64,000 bases of DNA, from positions 992,001-1,056,000 of the forward strand of contig CP114121.1 of assembly GCA_029959195.1 (NCBI GenBank), written 5' to 3'. The first letter of the stretch is position 1. The number at the start of each line of letters is the position of its first letter. The translations under genes and the position numbers were made by a program. This stretch comes from Dictyophora rubrovolvata. Lineage: Eukaryota; Basidiomycota; Agaricomycetes; Phallales; Phallaceae. Below, piece by piece: positions 46,239-58,330 of the stretch. Below the pieces are notes generated by a model. It worked only from the letters and a program-made list of their open reading frames with translations, was not told the DNA's origin and made no database searches.

Positions 46239-47400
46239 TCATTGTGACATTTGCATTTTTTTGTTATTATATCATTGTAATATTACTCAAGTCATTCTAT
46301 ATTAACTGATCGATTTGAAAATGCTTTTTTTTCCTAATGAACTGCGTCATTTGCCTTTTTCTTCTTAGCTCGTTCCAACAATGAGACCCCAGCGCTTCTG
46401 GCCCATCAGTGAAAATCCTTATCAACCCTAATCCTGGGAAGAGTTTAAGCCGGATTTCCTATTCAGAAGATCTTCCCCTGGGCCATGGCATTGTTCATAC
46501 AGGCTTCTTCAAACGCCATGGCTACTCCATATTTGGCATGATTTGAGTTTCAGAAGGGTTGTTATCATTCAGTACGTTATGAAACCTGAGGAAGACGAAT
46601 TGAGATTAATCAATCTTTCACGTACGCTAGTAGCCCCTTTGCAAAGATGCTCTTTCGAATTCAACGCCATGGTTAAGAAAACATATAGCTTTCTCTCACT
46701 TTTTATAAATAGCAGCGCATTCCTCAAAGCCATCAAGTTACACCCTTTTCACGAGTCCTTTGGAAATCTTATCAGCCTACGCTATACTACCTACTATGGC
46801 TAGTGTTATGAGTCTTAACAGTACCTCTCAAACTTCTTTCGAGTCTTTCTCCGAGCACCGGTTGATGTGGAATTCAGATATTAATTCTCCCACCGGTGAT
46901 TCTTCCTTTCCCATGTACCTATAGGGAAATACCTAAATTTGCCATAAAAGTCTCTTCTATCTTTGAATCAAATATATTTCATGCTCCTGATGCCAATTCA
47001 GGCTATGATTCCCAAAGTTTGTCTTTTTTCTTGATTCATCTTATTATCGCAGGTACTTACATAGGTTAATTCACCCAAAATGTCAGATGATTTGAATTTG
47101 AAGCTTGAAATAGAAGACAAGACGGTGCGCTATATCACTAAAGATTTGTTTTTCCCACTTTGACAGTTCCGGTTTCAGAGAACCCTTTGTTGCCTTATTG
47201 ACCCAAGGACGGCACATTTTCTTCGCAAGTTTGGTTCCCAAATAGACGAAAATGGAACACCCTTTCACTGCAATCTTGGGCAGTAACGTCGTCCTATATT
47301 CGTGTTCATTCTTCTTTAGTGAGAAAAAGTTCCGTCGAAATGGTGCTTTTAACCGACATATCAGAACATGCCACCAGCTTTCCTGAAGATCGGTTCCAAG
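46190..47400 (+). repeat. Tandem duplication unit 1: DCAF7 tail, spacer, zinc-finger relic
   Basis: The real 3' end of the WD40 gene (GTTAGCCATCGCTGCTGGCA, then TTTGATCATTGTGAC) and its downstream sequence are echoed at 47490 onward. Shared spacer landmarks include TATCATTGTAATATT (46270 versus about 47560), AAGCCGGATTTCC/AAGCCGGACTCCC (46450 versus about 48146), GCCATGGCATTG/GCCATGGCACTAT and finally a related zinc-finger frame. Confidence 0.7.
47080..47400 (+). pseudogene. Decayed C2H2-like zinc-finger gene, copy 1
   Basis: ATG 47080 opens MSDDLNLKLEIEDKT, followed by a GTGCGC donor and a CTTTGACAG acceptor. The next frame reads FLRKFGSQIDENGTPFHC, which parallels FLHQFGAEPNEDGISFRC of the copy at 48530. 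It then meets stops and a shift before KKFRRNGAFNRHIRTCHQ, a zinc-finger-like helix. The breaks argue against a functional product. The plus-strand relation to the second copy is stronger than the overlapping minus-strand open frame. Confidence 0.55.
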
Positions 47401-47489
47401 CATGCTTCATTGATCTAGGCTGGTCGTTTGGTAGACGGATTCTGTTGTTGTTCAAGTTCTTGATCATCCAATGAATTCACCTGTGTTAG

Positions 47490-47560
47490 CTGTTGTGGCC
47501 AGTGGGAAATTTGGTTGAAGTGCTCAAAAGTTTAATTATTGTGACCCACCTGTTTTGTTA
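47490..47560 (+). pseudogene. Relic of the duplicated DCAF7 3' end
   Basis: The stretch TTAGCTGTTGTGGCCAGTGG, followed by TGCTCAAAAGTTTAATTATTG, aligns with the last codons and stop region of the WD40 gene (46191-46245). A frameshift destroys the VKILKV ending. No upstream WD40 exons accompany it, so only the tail was copied or retained. Confidence 0.65.
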
Positions 47561-48529
47561 TCGTCATTGTAATATTTTCCAGTTAGCCAATCAGTTCGAA
47601 AAGATTCATTTGCGAATGCTCTTTTGACGGAAAAGATAATTAGATTGCTCAGCGCTCAGGCTCCGCCTGTCATGCACGTCATGCGCGAATGCACTAAGGC
47701 TATCTCGCAGAATAGTGGGGTGCGCGCGCTCTGTAGATCGATCATCGATGCCATAAGTACGTTAATCGAGGTTGTTATGGCTCTTCCATTTTTTTGAGGT
47801 CATCTGCTATTGAACAGGCTAAGTTTTGACAAAAACCAAGCGAATCTCACGTTACGTCAAAGATGGTTTTAGAAAGTCGAGTCATGTAAGTTGACAGGAT
47901 GCTGCCAGTGTGTGCACCAACAGTTATCATAAGGCTTCAACACGCAGTTAGAAGGCCCATAACCGTAACCAAATGACACGTGCCAGAACGCGGCGACGCC
48001 AATGATGGCACGAGAAGTTGTTAATAGCAAATTCTTCTCCACGAGGCTGTTGATTTAATTTTCTCATCTCCTTGCCTGTCCAAATGACCTTAGTGCTCTA
48101 GCATCTCGACGGAAATCTCAATACACGAATGATCCCATGATGCCCAAGCCGGACTCCCCAATTGGAAAAATCATGATGTTCGCTATTTCTTCCTTTGAGC
48201 CATGGCACTATTGTTCGTGATACTTATGGGCTTATGATTGAAGTTGAACGCCATGGCAGTTCCCTTAATTAAATACACAGCACTATCAATGTCAGTCAAC
48301 ATAGCTTTGAGACTTAATAAGGATGACAAAACGCGTAGCCCTTATCAAATTGCTCAGCCATGGCTAGGGAGAAAAACTATAAATCGATCTCAGTAGCGTT
48401 CCACATCCCTCGTCAATTTTCAGTGACAATCTTACCCTCAAAGTCAGCAAATTAAATCCCTTTCACAATTCCATCTGCCTCTTTTCCTTCGCAATTTGAA
48501 CTGAAATCTTCCACATCATAATTAGCATT

Positions 48530-49054
48530 ATGAGCGAGGTGCGTTATAACATCGAAGTTTTTTTCCGCTTTGACAACTCCAGATCAGATAGCCGACCATT
48601 CCTTTATCGACTTGAGGGAGGTTTTCCCCGATTTCCTCCACCAATTTGGTGCTGAGCCCAATGAAGATGGAATTTCCTTTCGCTGCGGTCTTAAGCGATG
48701 CACCCAGCCTCATCCACCTGATTTTGCAACACAGGAAGACCTAGACCGGCACATCCGTGAAAATGTCAATGACCGTCCTTTTGCGTGTTTTTGGTAGATG
48801 ACTCCATTCTCAGCTATACGAGCGGTGCTCATTTTGTATTTTTCTCAAGCAAGGAGCGATTTAGGTCTAAGTCGGATTGTTTGCGACATGTCAAGTCAAA
48901 AAATAATCCAGACAAATATATGTGTTCAGTCACGGGGTGGTAAATATTTCACTCAGCGATCGTCGATGGCTCTCTGCTCATTTTCTTCAGCGAAGAAACA
49001 TTCAGTCGGAAGGATGCCCTCAAGCAGCACTCCCTGAACCGCCACGCTTACTGA
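48530..49054 (+). pseudogene. C2H2 zinc-finger gene, copy 2, frame-broken
   Basis: ATG 48530 (MSE) is followed by a GTGCGT donor and a CTCCAG acceptor. The main frame reads LREVFPDFLHQFGAEPNED, then CGLKRCTQPHPPDFATQEDL and DRHIRENVNDRPFACFW, a zinc-finger pattern, and ends in TAG at 48794-48796. In a second frame comes SKERFRSKSDCLRHVKSKNN, in a third GGKYFTQRSSMAL, and in another TFSRKDALKQHSLNRHAY with its stop at 49052-49054. These are successive finger helices in different frames. The exon-one phase also fails to join the main frame. Introns could explain part of this, but I found no consistent set, so a pseudogene is more likely. Confidence 0.55.
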
Positions 49055-49541
49055 AGTACTGAACGTTGAACGTTGAACGCTTGAGCAGTGAGATCTAGTG
49101 AGAGCCTAATCATTATGTAAACGTTAAAAAAGACAATATGTAAATCGGATTTTGTTGGAACATATAATATTGATGCTGCTCTAAGGAGTCAGGCCGTCTT
49201 GAATCTGTTCGGTCCAGTTCAGAGTTTCAACAATGAGTGTTACTTGGTCCAATGAAGCTACCTCGAAACACTCACCTGAAGGGAATTCAAAGCTCTAGGT
49301 AAAAGCGATATATAAGCAAATAATTTACGATTGGCAACGAATTGGCAACGATCGGTAGGCATGTGAAAAAGTGTGACATTTGTATCGTCACGTGTTTTTC
49401 TTTTCGCCACCATCAAGGCTGAGCAGACCTGCATGAGTCCCTTGCAACACATTATAGAGGTGATAATATTTTATTTGCGATTCATGGTATAACCTGAGAT
49501 GCTCATGAAAGCGCGTAGTATGCTAAAAGCGGTCGCGCCAA
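49055..49541. other. Intergenic, no gene seen
   Basis: A spacer before the HLTF-like gene. It has only short frames and a CGTTGAACGTTGAACG direct repeat near 49063-49079. Confidence 0.5.
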
Positions 49542-52500
49542 ATGCCGTGGAGATTGCATAGATCGTTGTATTCCACAAGACTGTTTAAGATACGGGTCGG
49601 TGTATATCCACCCACAATATGGTGTAACGACTGCGTGGTTTCACTGGTATCTTCAGTTTCTTTTTCAGTGATTTTGCAGTCCACTTAGTCGATACTGGAT
49701 ATAGGGAATGCTCCTCGAAAGCACTACCTAAGTTGGCCAATGTCAGGCTGGAACAGGTTCCCGGTTTTCGTCAATTACGGTATTTTATACTATTCTAGTC
49801 AATTATTGTTTCTGAATTGCCGCGATAGTCAAGAAGATCAGGAGCGTGTTCGCGTTGATGTACAAGCTCGTAGGATTTCGGCGGTTCCTTCGAGTAGTCG
49901 GACGATTTCCGAACCACCCAGTAGTAGCCAACCTGCTAGTAGCCAGCCCCACGCCATTCATGAAGCCGAGGGTTCAAGAGGTCAGAAGCGTAAGCGAACG
50001 CAGGAGGTCGGGTCTCAACAGAACAGAGACAACAATGCCGCAGCAACAAACGAAGACGATGAATACTTTGATCCTTCTCAAGACGAGGAGAAAGATGAAT
50101 TATATGTCTCATTACCATCCAAAATAGTAGGCGTTCAGTATTATGAAGGTAATACTATCAAATACAGTAAGCTCTTTTTTTTCTGATCAATTAGTAGGAC
50201 TTGTAGGCGTTGGAGAAGAAGTAACTTTGATTCGAGAGCACAATAGTCAATACGACAAGAACGCCATTCAAGTGTTGAATATCTCGGGAGAGAAGGTGGG
50301 ACATATCCCACGCAATGTTGCTGGAAAACTTGCCCCGTTGATTGATTCAAACCGAGTGGTCGTTGAAGGTACACTATCCATCTTGTCTTGTAAATTTCCC
50401 TAATTCTGGGTTAGGCGTTATACAGGGTCGTTCAACGCAGTATTCGACATCTCTGTAAGAACTCAACTCTCTACACGTCCTCCATGCATTTATATGCTCA
50501 TCCAGGACACTGAGAATATATGGAGCTTCCTATCGACGGCCTGAATTAGAGCCTTTGCTAGTTTGGGCTACTCCAAGGCAAAGAGGTATCGGTTGTTTAT
50601 GTGTCAGTCACGTTGCTACCAAGTTGATATGCCAATAGGTTTCACGGATGCAATGCGGCCGAACGGCCATCCGGGTCTTCCTTCCAGTTCTCAGATCGCG
50701 TCGACTCAAGCAAGTGCTGGTTCGAGCAGCAGTTCCGAGGCACAACGACAAAGGATGATTGAACTTCAGAGAGCAGCCGAATTGAAATCGTTGTTAAATT
50801 CGCTGGAAAAGGTGGACGACGAAGGAAGACGCGCATCTTTACTTGACATCGTTTGTCCAACTGGGGTATATATGCTTTATTTCTACATTTGAGAGATAGT
50901 CTAAAGGCGTACCTAGGACTTGCTTAATCTGCCTACCCATCCTAATTCTCCTTCAGTTGCAAATGGACAACTAAAAGTTGATCTCCTTCGTCACCAAGTC
51001 AGCTCCGCTCTCTGTTTTTATTTTATTTTGCCGGGAATTACTTCTGATCTTGACTGTTTTTAGAATCAAGCACTTCAATGGTGCATTGAGCGAGAAAACC
51101 CCGTTTTGCCCCGAAAAGAAAACGATAGACCTGTGCAATTTTGGCAATACAAGGTTGGACAAGATAAGAAGGTATGAAATATGTCTAAGGAACAGAATTT
51201 TGCTGACGATCGTATACAATTGCATTAGCCCTTTTATCTTAACCTGGTTACACATACTCCTCAAACAAATCCTCCCGAATTAGGACGGGGCGGTTTGATG
51301 GCAGACGCTATGGGGTTGGGCAAGACACTTACCATGCTTGCCTTAATTACCGCAACGAAGGCTGACGTCTCCGAACACTTCTCTAATTCCACTTTGATAG
51401 GTGCGCAAACCCTACTTTTCAACCCCTCTCCTGCTGAAGTTCCTCAGTCGTTCCTGTTTCGGTAATATCTAATTGGAAGACACAAATCAACGATCATTTT
51501 ACCGAAGGCTCCTTGACGTATCATGTGTACCACGAAGCTGGTCGTGCGATTTTACCAGAAAACCTAGCTAAATATGATGTTGTGGTTACAGCTTACCCTA
51601 CGGTTACGGGCGATTTTACTTTTGCATCGAAAGGTAATGAGGAAGGTGCCTCTAGTAAAAAGAAAAAGCTCGATCAGGGTCTATTTGGGATTAAATGGAA
51701 GGCAAGCGATGTCGCACATAACACCTTATCTTGAACTCACAGCAGAGTAATAGCGAATAATCTTGGACGAAGGCCACACGATTCGGAATAATAAGACAAA
51801 AATGTCTGTTGCTGTTAAAAACCTAGAGGCGGAGCGTAGATGGGTGAGTAGAAATTATGGATAGTAGCGTCTGTACTCTTATGTGATGTTTCTTTCGACA
51901 GGTTGTTAGCGGGACACCAATTATAAACTCCCCTAAAGTGACTTTATTAATATTCTCTTCTTGTGACATGAGCGACTAATCAACGAAATTAGGACCTGGG
52001 GTCTTTGCTCGGATTTCTTCGAATTTGTCGCCCTTTGGACAATGATGAATATTACAAACGCCTAATTATGCGTCCCATTACTCAAGGTGCTCCTGAGGGT
52101 GCTGAACTTCTTAAGGTAAATTCATTCATAACTGTAGTCGCCGATTAATTTACCGATGTGTTTAGGCCCTTATGTCTCATATATGCATTCGCAGAACAAA
52201 AGAAATGCAAAATGAGAAGGGGGAGTATCTCGTACCATTACCTCCTGTAGAAATGACGCTTGTTCCGGTGAAGTTGGACGAAGTTACTAAGGTAAGAAGT
52301 GATGATCTTGAAAAGTTATCGAATTTTTATCGTCCTTTTTCTATAAGAAATTATACGATGAAATTGAGGCGCTCTCTCAACAAAGATTTACTTCAATGAT
52401 GGATATTCATTCACGATCTGGGAGTGTAAGGACACGTTCGAATTTTCATCTCATACCGGCTTAATTGACTTTATTTAGATGCCCACTAATGTCCTTTCAT

Positions 52501-54331
52501 TGCTCACGAGACTGCGACAGTTGACTCTGCATCCCGGACTTATCCCTCCCAATTATTTGGACCAGCTCCGCGCTATGGTAGCTTCAAGTGCCGACGCTCA
52601 CGCACCTCCACCACCTGCAATTCCAATTACACCCGAGGACCGAATTCGGTTGCAGAATGTTCTAGCGCGTGCGATTGAAGACAGTGAAGAATGTCCAGTT
52701 TGTTTCGAAATTTGTGAGTGCACTTTTGAATTAAACAATGATCTTGTTTTTCGATGTGATTGAATCAATCACTTTTTTTAGCGAATGAACCGCGGATTAC
52801 TCCGTGCGCGCATATATTCTGCTTAGCTTGCATCACCGAAGTTATTTCGAGGGATCCTAGGTGTCCTATGGTAATTCCTTTTACGACGTATTCTAGACAG
52901 AAGTGATTAATATTTTGTTCAGGATCGTCGTACCATCAATATGTCGGACCTAATTCCTCCTCTTCCTCCGACTGATGCAACACAAGCACCACCAACAATG
53001 GACGAGGACGAGGACGAGGACGGTCCAGCTTCTTCAGCTAAAATTGATCAGCTGATTCATCTACTTCAACTCACACCACGAAATGAAAAATCATTGGTTT
53101 TCTCGCAATTCACGTCCTTCTTGGACAAGGTGCGTGTGTTCGTCGTTTAATATTGAATTCATGGTATTGATTGTTTTTATTTTTCAAGATCGCGGAGGCT
53201 TTAGATGAAGCGGGGTGAGTACAGAAAATGATCTCCGAGTGAATTGATATTCTAACCGCAGTTAAGAATTGCCTACGTTAGGTTTGACGGTCAAATGTCA
53301 GTTGGGCGCCGTCAGAAGGTTCTTGAGAGGTTTAATCAGCCCTTGGAGGAGATACAGAATGTGGAATTAAGCCGGAATGCTTTTTCGATCACTCAGTCTA
53401 CTCGGAGTAAACGAAATAAGAACGGTTTCACCGGTGAATTTGATGGAGCTGGTGGCAAAGATGATGATTTTGTGCCCCACGATGACGACGATCCTTATGA
53501 AGACGTGTCCGAAGACGAATGGTCGAAGAAAAGCAAAGGCAAGGGGAAGTGGAAGGGAAAGGGAAAGGAAAAAGGAAAAGGAAAACAGAAGGTCAACAGC
53601 AAATCCAAGTTAAAAGACGATCTTGATTATACGAATGAAGTAAACCCAGCTATTATGCTGATATCGCTGAAAGCTGGTGCATTGGGACTTAATTTGACCG
53701 TTGCCAATAATGTGAGTCCTAAATTTTAATTGTGTTTCTTTGTATTTATTCCTGTGAATAGGTTTATCTGTAAGTTCGCCTTCAAAAGATAGCAAAACCA
53801 ACTTGTTTACATGAGTTTTTGATTACTCAGCATGGATCCGTGGTGGCGTATGTACAATTTTTCTTTTGCGTGTCCCCCACATATCTTTATTTTGAGTAGA
53901 GGAAGGCATTGAAAGTCAGGCGATTGATCGTTGCAACAGAATCGGACAAACAAAGCCTGTCCATGTTTACCAATTGGTTGCAGAAAATACTGTGGAAGCC
54001 AAGGTATGTACATGGCTTAATATTCTCTATTATGGATTTCAGATAAACTTCAACGACACATTAGGTCCTTGAAATCCAAGAACGCAAGAAAAAGTTGATA
54101 AGAGAGGTAACAGATTTCCGGAACGGTTTATACCTGTCTGTCTGATATCGTTTTCAGGCATTTTCCGGACTTAAAAGTACAGAAACTCCACGTTTGAAGA
54201 AAGAGGCGCGATTGCAAGGTAATTAGCATTTCATTAACCGTGTCCTTAATTGCGATACTGACGTATCTACTTTAGATCTTATAGAGCTATTCGGAGCTAG
54301 ACGAGATGCTAATCCTCAGACTTCCGCCTGA
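49542..54331 (+). CDS. RAD5/HLTF: HIRAN-SNF2-RING helicase, HLTF/Rad5 type
   Basis: HLTF/Rad5 proteins remodel stalled forks and polyubiquitinate PCNA for error-free lesion bypass. Domain order: a HIRAN domain ([20 protein letters not shown] then [18 protein letters not shown]), a linker, [18 protein letters not shown] (Walker A), [22 protein letters not shown], a RING ([22 protein letters not shown]), and helicase C ([42 protein letters not shown]). The RING sits inside the ATPase, as in the family. The last zinc ligand appears to be Asp (CPMD), and helicase C carries an insertion of about 100 residues with an acidic patch and a Lys-Gly-Lys run (53350-53630). About twenty exons; one intron (51702-51753) uses a GC donor. 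The 5' end is uncertain: a spliced frame reads back through [19 protein letters not shown] to a candidate ATG at 49542. Confidence 0.88.
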
Positions 54332-54667
54332 ATTTTTTTTCCAGCTCAAAGAAACAAAATGTATAATACTAGGTATGGAAATATAATCTGTAGTGTCTCT
54401 ACTAGTTGCGCGCTCGCTAAACATCATCTCTTCCCATATAGTGCTTTTCAAAATCGTTCTATAATATACTTTCTTGTGACTAGTATAAACCGTGCCACAT
54501 ACATAATTCTTTAGCGTATTTTCGGGTCTAATACACAAAAGATAAATAATATGGGAGGCATTGGGAGCTACATAAAATAATCTGTCATTGAAGCCGAGGG
54601 CCCGAGTCACCATTTGGTTTACGTAATGGGACTTTGTGTGGTCTGGCCACCAGTGTTCACCCAGACT

Positions 54668-56287
54668 ATGTCTGCTAAACGACCTTCAACAATAATTGAT
54701 TCCGAGCATTTACCGAAAAGACGATTCAAAATCACTGAAGAGAACGACTCAACATCGAAATTTGGCGTACTTCTATATGACGAACTGCTGTTACTGATAT
54801 TTTCATATCTTTCGTATACCGACTTGTGCAGTGTACAAAGGATTAACAGCAAATGGTCTCGATTATCGCTCGATAACCAGGTACATACAATCTAATTCTG
54901 AATTCGTCGGGCGTTATTGAAACAGTTTGGATACCATCCGGGTAGTTGTGGAAGAATCTTTACCTGAGAGAGTTTGACAGGCCTCGGCTTAGGGGGAGCA
55001 GAGGCTTTCCGTCATTGTCCATGGTACGGGCGGATGGCAGACCCGTCAAAGCGCTTCCAACCAAAGGTCATGTCGACCATCTCAAAGATTGGAAATGGAT
55101 GTTTCGTATCAGCTGCAATTGGCGGACAGGTATGTGTCTTGCTGAGAAGCTGATCATACCACCTCTCATTAGAGACGTCAGGCCGGTCGCAAGTTGGAGA
55201 AATATCGTGGTCAGGGTTGAGTTCTCAGGCTGGAGATTTTCCAGCTCATATCGCTTTAGCTGGGGGTCTTATCATTGCTGCATCACCACTGTTATCGACA
55301 CTTCCTCGGCTCATTCTCCAGGCGGGAGAAGAGACTGCAATCGTGGCTTCGCCGGATAATTTGACCCCCAGGCGTATTACAGCCATTGCGTTAGATCAAT
55401 CCCAGCCAGCCGGCCGCGACTACCGGCTCGTTGTATTCTATTCCACTGCCACATTTAGTCTATTCCTGGTCCGTCCTTTGGTATTAGAGGAATCTAAAGA
55501 GATAGCGACATGCACTTCGTCCGATAGACGAGCAAGGTCGGGAACGATCATTCAAGCAGCCTATCACCATCCATTGCTCGTCGTACTATCTTCCCGGTTT
55601 GATTTATCCATTTATGAACTGCAAGCTTCTGAGACTGGGGAACATTACGAAATACGCCTCCGACAGACTCTCACCTCATTTACATCTCATCTACCAACAT
55701 CTCTCACTCTTTCAATGCCATCGTCTGATATTTATAGACTTCTTCTTGCTTACACTGTTCCCATTTATCCAGAACACTGGACTGCTGGTATCACCGAGGT
55801 GATGATCTCATCTTTTACTGTACAATCCTCCCATTCGACTACCGCATTCGATCTGGGCTCCACCTGGGTCCCGTTGACTCCTGAATTATCTGAGGTTTTG
55901 AATGAACAGAACGACCTCAAGCTGGCAAGCGTTTCGTCGGTTTCCACGGACGGGCGCTATGTGGTCCTTGCCAGCAGGTCTACGAACTCGATACAACTGT
56001 TTCGCTTGTTTAGCAAATCGAAAAATCAGGGGATTAAATTGCTATTCATACGAAATTTACACGGACATTCCAGACCTGTTCAGGCGCTTGCCGTGTCGGA
56101 TGGTCGTTGCGTCAGTCTATCCCGAGATGGGAAACTTTGGGCTTGGGATATCGAACGAGATACCAATGTGGAAATACGGACACAAACTTATCGTGATGCG
56201 CCCGTTTCTTCGAAAGTTATCTTTGATGAACGTCGTATTCTTGTGGTGTCAGGTGATCGTATTATTATCAACCGGTTTGATGTATAG
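54668..56287 (+). CDS. F-box protein with a beta-propeller-like C-terminus
   Basis: F-box proteins recruit substrates to SCF (Skp1-Cul1) ubiquitin ligases. The start MSAKRPSTIIDSEHLPKRR is followed by the F-box: LLYDELLLLIFSYLSYTDL, CSVQRINSKWSRLSLDNQ and, after an intron, LWKNLYLREFDRPRLRG. A further exon junction (HLKDWKWMFRISCNWRTE to TSGRSQVGEISWSG) leads into a long single exon with repeating strand patterns, ending in recognisable WD-like blades: HGHSRPVQALAVSDGRCVSL then RDGKLWAWDI, and RRILVVSGDRIIINRFDV. The whole is about 500 residues in three exons. An in-frame ATG at 54626 would add 14 residues. The substrate is unknown; the propeller is an inference from the pattern. Confidence 0.82.
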
Positions 56288-56492
56288 AATTCGAGATATA
56301 AATGGGTTTTTTGGTTTCTGCTGTATAAATAACGTAAATACAAAGTTCCACATTATTCTTGTCGCTCCCAGAAGCTTCAAACAGCCTCTCGGACAGTCTA
56401 AGCTTCTGCCAAATTCCGAACTCCGATTCGCATAAAAATGTCGATCAGGTGTGTAGCGCTGCTGTCTCCCAACCTTCTTCATACCCACTGTC

Positions 56493-58072
56493 ATGGTTGT
56501 CGCTCTCGCTGTGTGGTCCTTGGTTATTGAACCTGGTAAAAAAATAACTCATGAAGTTTTTCGTGATATCAAAATCACCAATGCGGCTCTCGGTGCCAAG
56601 TTGGAAGACGAAAAGGCTCGTTCGACCTTGAAAATTTTTTACACCCCGCCACCTACGTCTGATGACGAGGAGGACGAAGAGGAGGAGAAAGACACCAAGA
56701 AGACAAGCCCTAAAAAAGGAGAAAAAGAAATTTCGACCCTCAAGGAAGTTACTCTTTGTTCTTTGATTCCCAACACGGTATGTAATGGTAAAGACTCGCG
56801 CGATTTTAAAGCTTATTCGTGTTATTTCAGATCGAACAGGTTGAGTTTGGCCGCTATTTACAACGCTGCAGTGACTCTGAATATCATTTTAGGCAACTTT
56901 AGACCTCACGTTTGTTGAAGATGATATTGTCCAGTTTGAAGTTGTCGGCAAAAAGTATGTCGAACTTGTGTCTCATCTACTAAACTTTAGGTATTTACAT
57001 GCTATTTTAGCTCCATCCATTTGTTTGGTAATTACATTGGTGAGATATTTTTAGACTCACGACTGCTGTTTGCGATACTAATATCTATTGCAGATCAAGA
57101 TCCTATGGCGGATATGCCACCTGAGGACGATTATGATGAGGATGATGAGGAATCGGTAAATCTTCTCGATGTCAGTTCTGATGTCGAAATTGACCCCGCC
57201 GAGTTGGACGGTTTAGATGATTCAGATGATGATGCGAAGTTCGTCCATTACCATGTCGTGTCTTCGGCCACTGTTAAATTTTTCTTCTTCTCTACAGCCG
57301 GTTCGAGGAACTCCCAGACGATGAACCCGTAACTGGAAAGAAACACCGTCGCGAAGAAGACGACACCATGGATGGCGATGTGTCCATGACGACTGAGCAA
57401 GCGGCTAAGAAACTCAAGGGCGAGTCGGGTGAAGCCAAGTCAAAGAAGAACAAGAAGAAAAACAAGAAGGAACAGAAGGATGAAGCTGAGAGCGCCACCA
57501 ATGGTCAAGAAGCCTCCACCAGTCCGGAAAAGGCTGCTGATGATAAGAAAAAGAAAGGCGGCGCGGCTGAGCTGAAAGACCTGGGAGAAGGCTTAAAAGT
57601 TAAAGACGTAAAAGTTGGTTCCGGAAAGCAAGCCAAACCCGGTAACACAATATTAATGAGGTGAAGATTATTGTCATGCTTTTTTTACACCGTCCCTGAA
57701 CAAGCCGCTTTTCAGATACATTGGGAAGCTACCGTCAGGAAAGGTTTTCGACAGCAACACCAAGGGGAAACCCGTAAGTGTTACAGTTGTTGTCTTTATC
57801 CATAATCGTTAATACTCTTTCTTCTTTTTAGTTTACTTTCCGTCTGGGCAAAGGCGAAGTTATTAAAGGATGGGATCTAGGCGTTGCCGGTATGCAAGTT
57901 GGTGGTGAACGTTTGATTATTGTTCCGCCCGCACAAGGCTACGGCAAACAAAAAACGGGTGATATCCCACCCAACTCTACCCTTCATTTTGGTAAGTTCC
58001 TTGATGTGAAAGCTATAGGGGATGCTCAGTTGTAATGTTTGTATAGAATGCAAGCTGCTCGAGATTAAGTGA
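56493..58072 (+). CDS. FPR3/FPR4: Nucleolar FKBP-type prolyl isomerase, Fpr3/Fpr4 (FKBP39) type
   Basis: Fpr3/4 proteins are nucleolar histone chaperones and peptidyl-prolyl cis-trans isomerases. The N-terminal nucleoplasmin-like domain starts [18 protein letters not shown] and runs through acidic loops ([15 protein letters not shown]) to [13 protein letters not shown] is encoded by a 9-base exon (56831-56839), then [20 protein letters not shown] and [14 protein letters not shown] second acidic tract ([18 protein letters not shown]) and a Lys-rich nucleolar stretch ([14 protein letters not shown]) follow. The C-terminal FKBP domain has [71 protein letters not shown] and ends LLEIK. All isomerase-pocket landmarks are present. 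Domain order and length match the family. Confidence 0.95.
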
Positions 58073-58330
58073 GCGGGTGAAACAAAAGGGAATGCTTACC
58101 TTCTTCCCACAAACATTTCATTGGCTAGTTCCAATCGTATTTCACTTATAAAAGATATAAACCTTTGATAACTGTCTTTATTTAACAAGGCAATTTGTTA
58201 TACATACTTATCTTTGATACATATACGATATATCATAGTCGTCATTTTTAAATTTGACTATGACAATTTTTGCCTAACTTTTCGTGCATCACAGCTGTGA
58301 CATAGCGCGACACCGGTAGTTTGAACTTGA

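Larger units (their letters stand above)
47490..49054 (+). repeat. Tandem duplication unit 2: DCAF7 tail relic, spacer, zinc-finger gene
   Basis: This is the second unit of the 46190-47400 duplication in direct orientation. It is longer because of unmatched sequence around 47640-48060. Confidence 0.65.

Noticed and set aside
47083-47403. Minus-strand 106-codon frame over the zinc-finger relic
   Set aside because: The plus strand shows the similarity to the copy at 48530, so the minus-strand frame is a shadow.
49740-49850. Unspliced start of the HLTF-like gene at ATG 49740 ([10 protein letters not shown])
   Set aside because: An intron at about 49781-49829 gives a better upstream frame ([20 protein letters not shown]). 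The unspliced reading is hydrophobic and unlike a helicase N-terminus, though it cannot be excluded.
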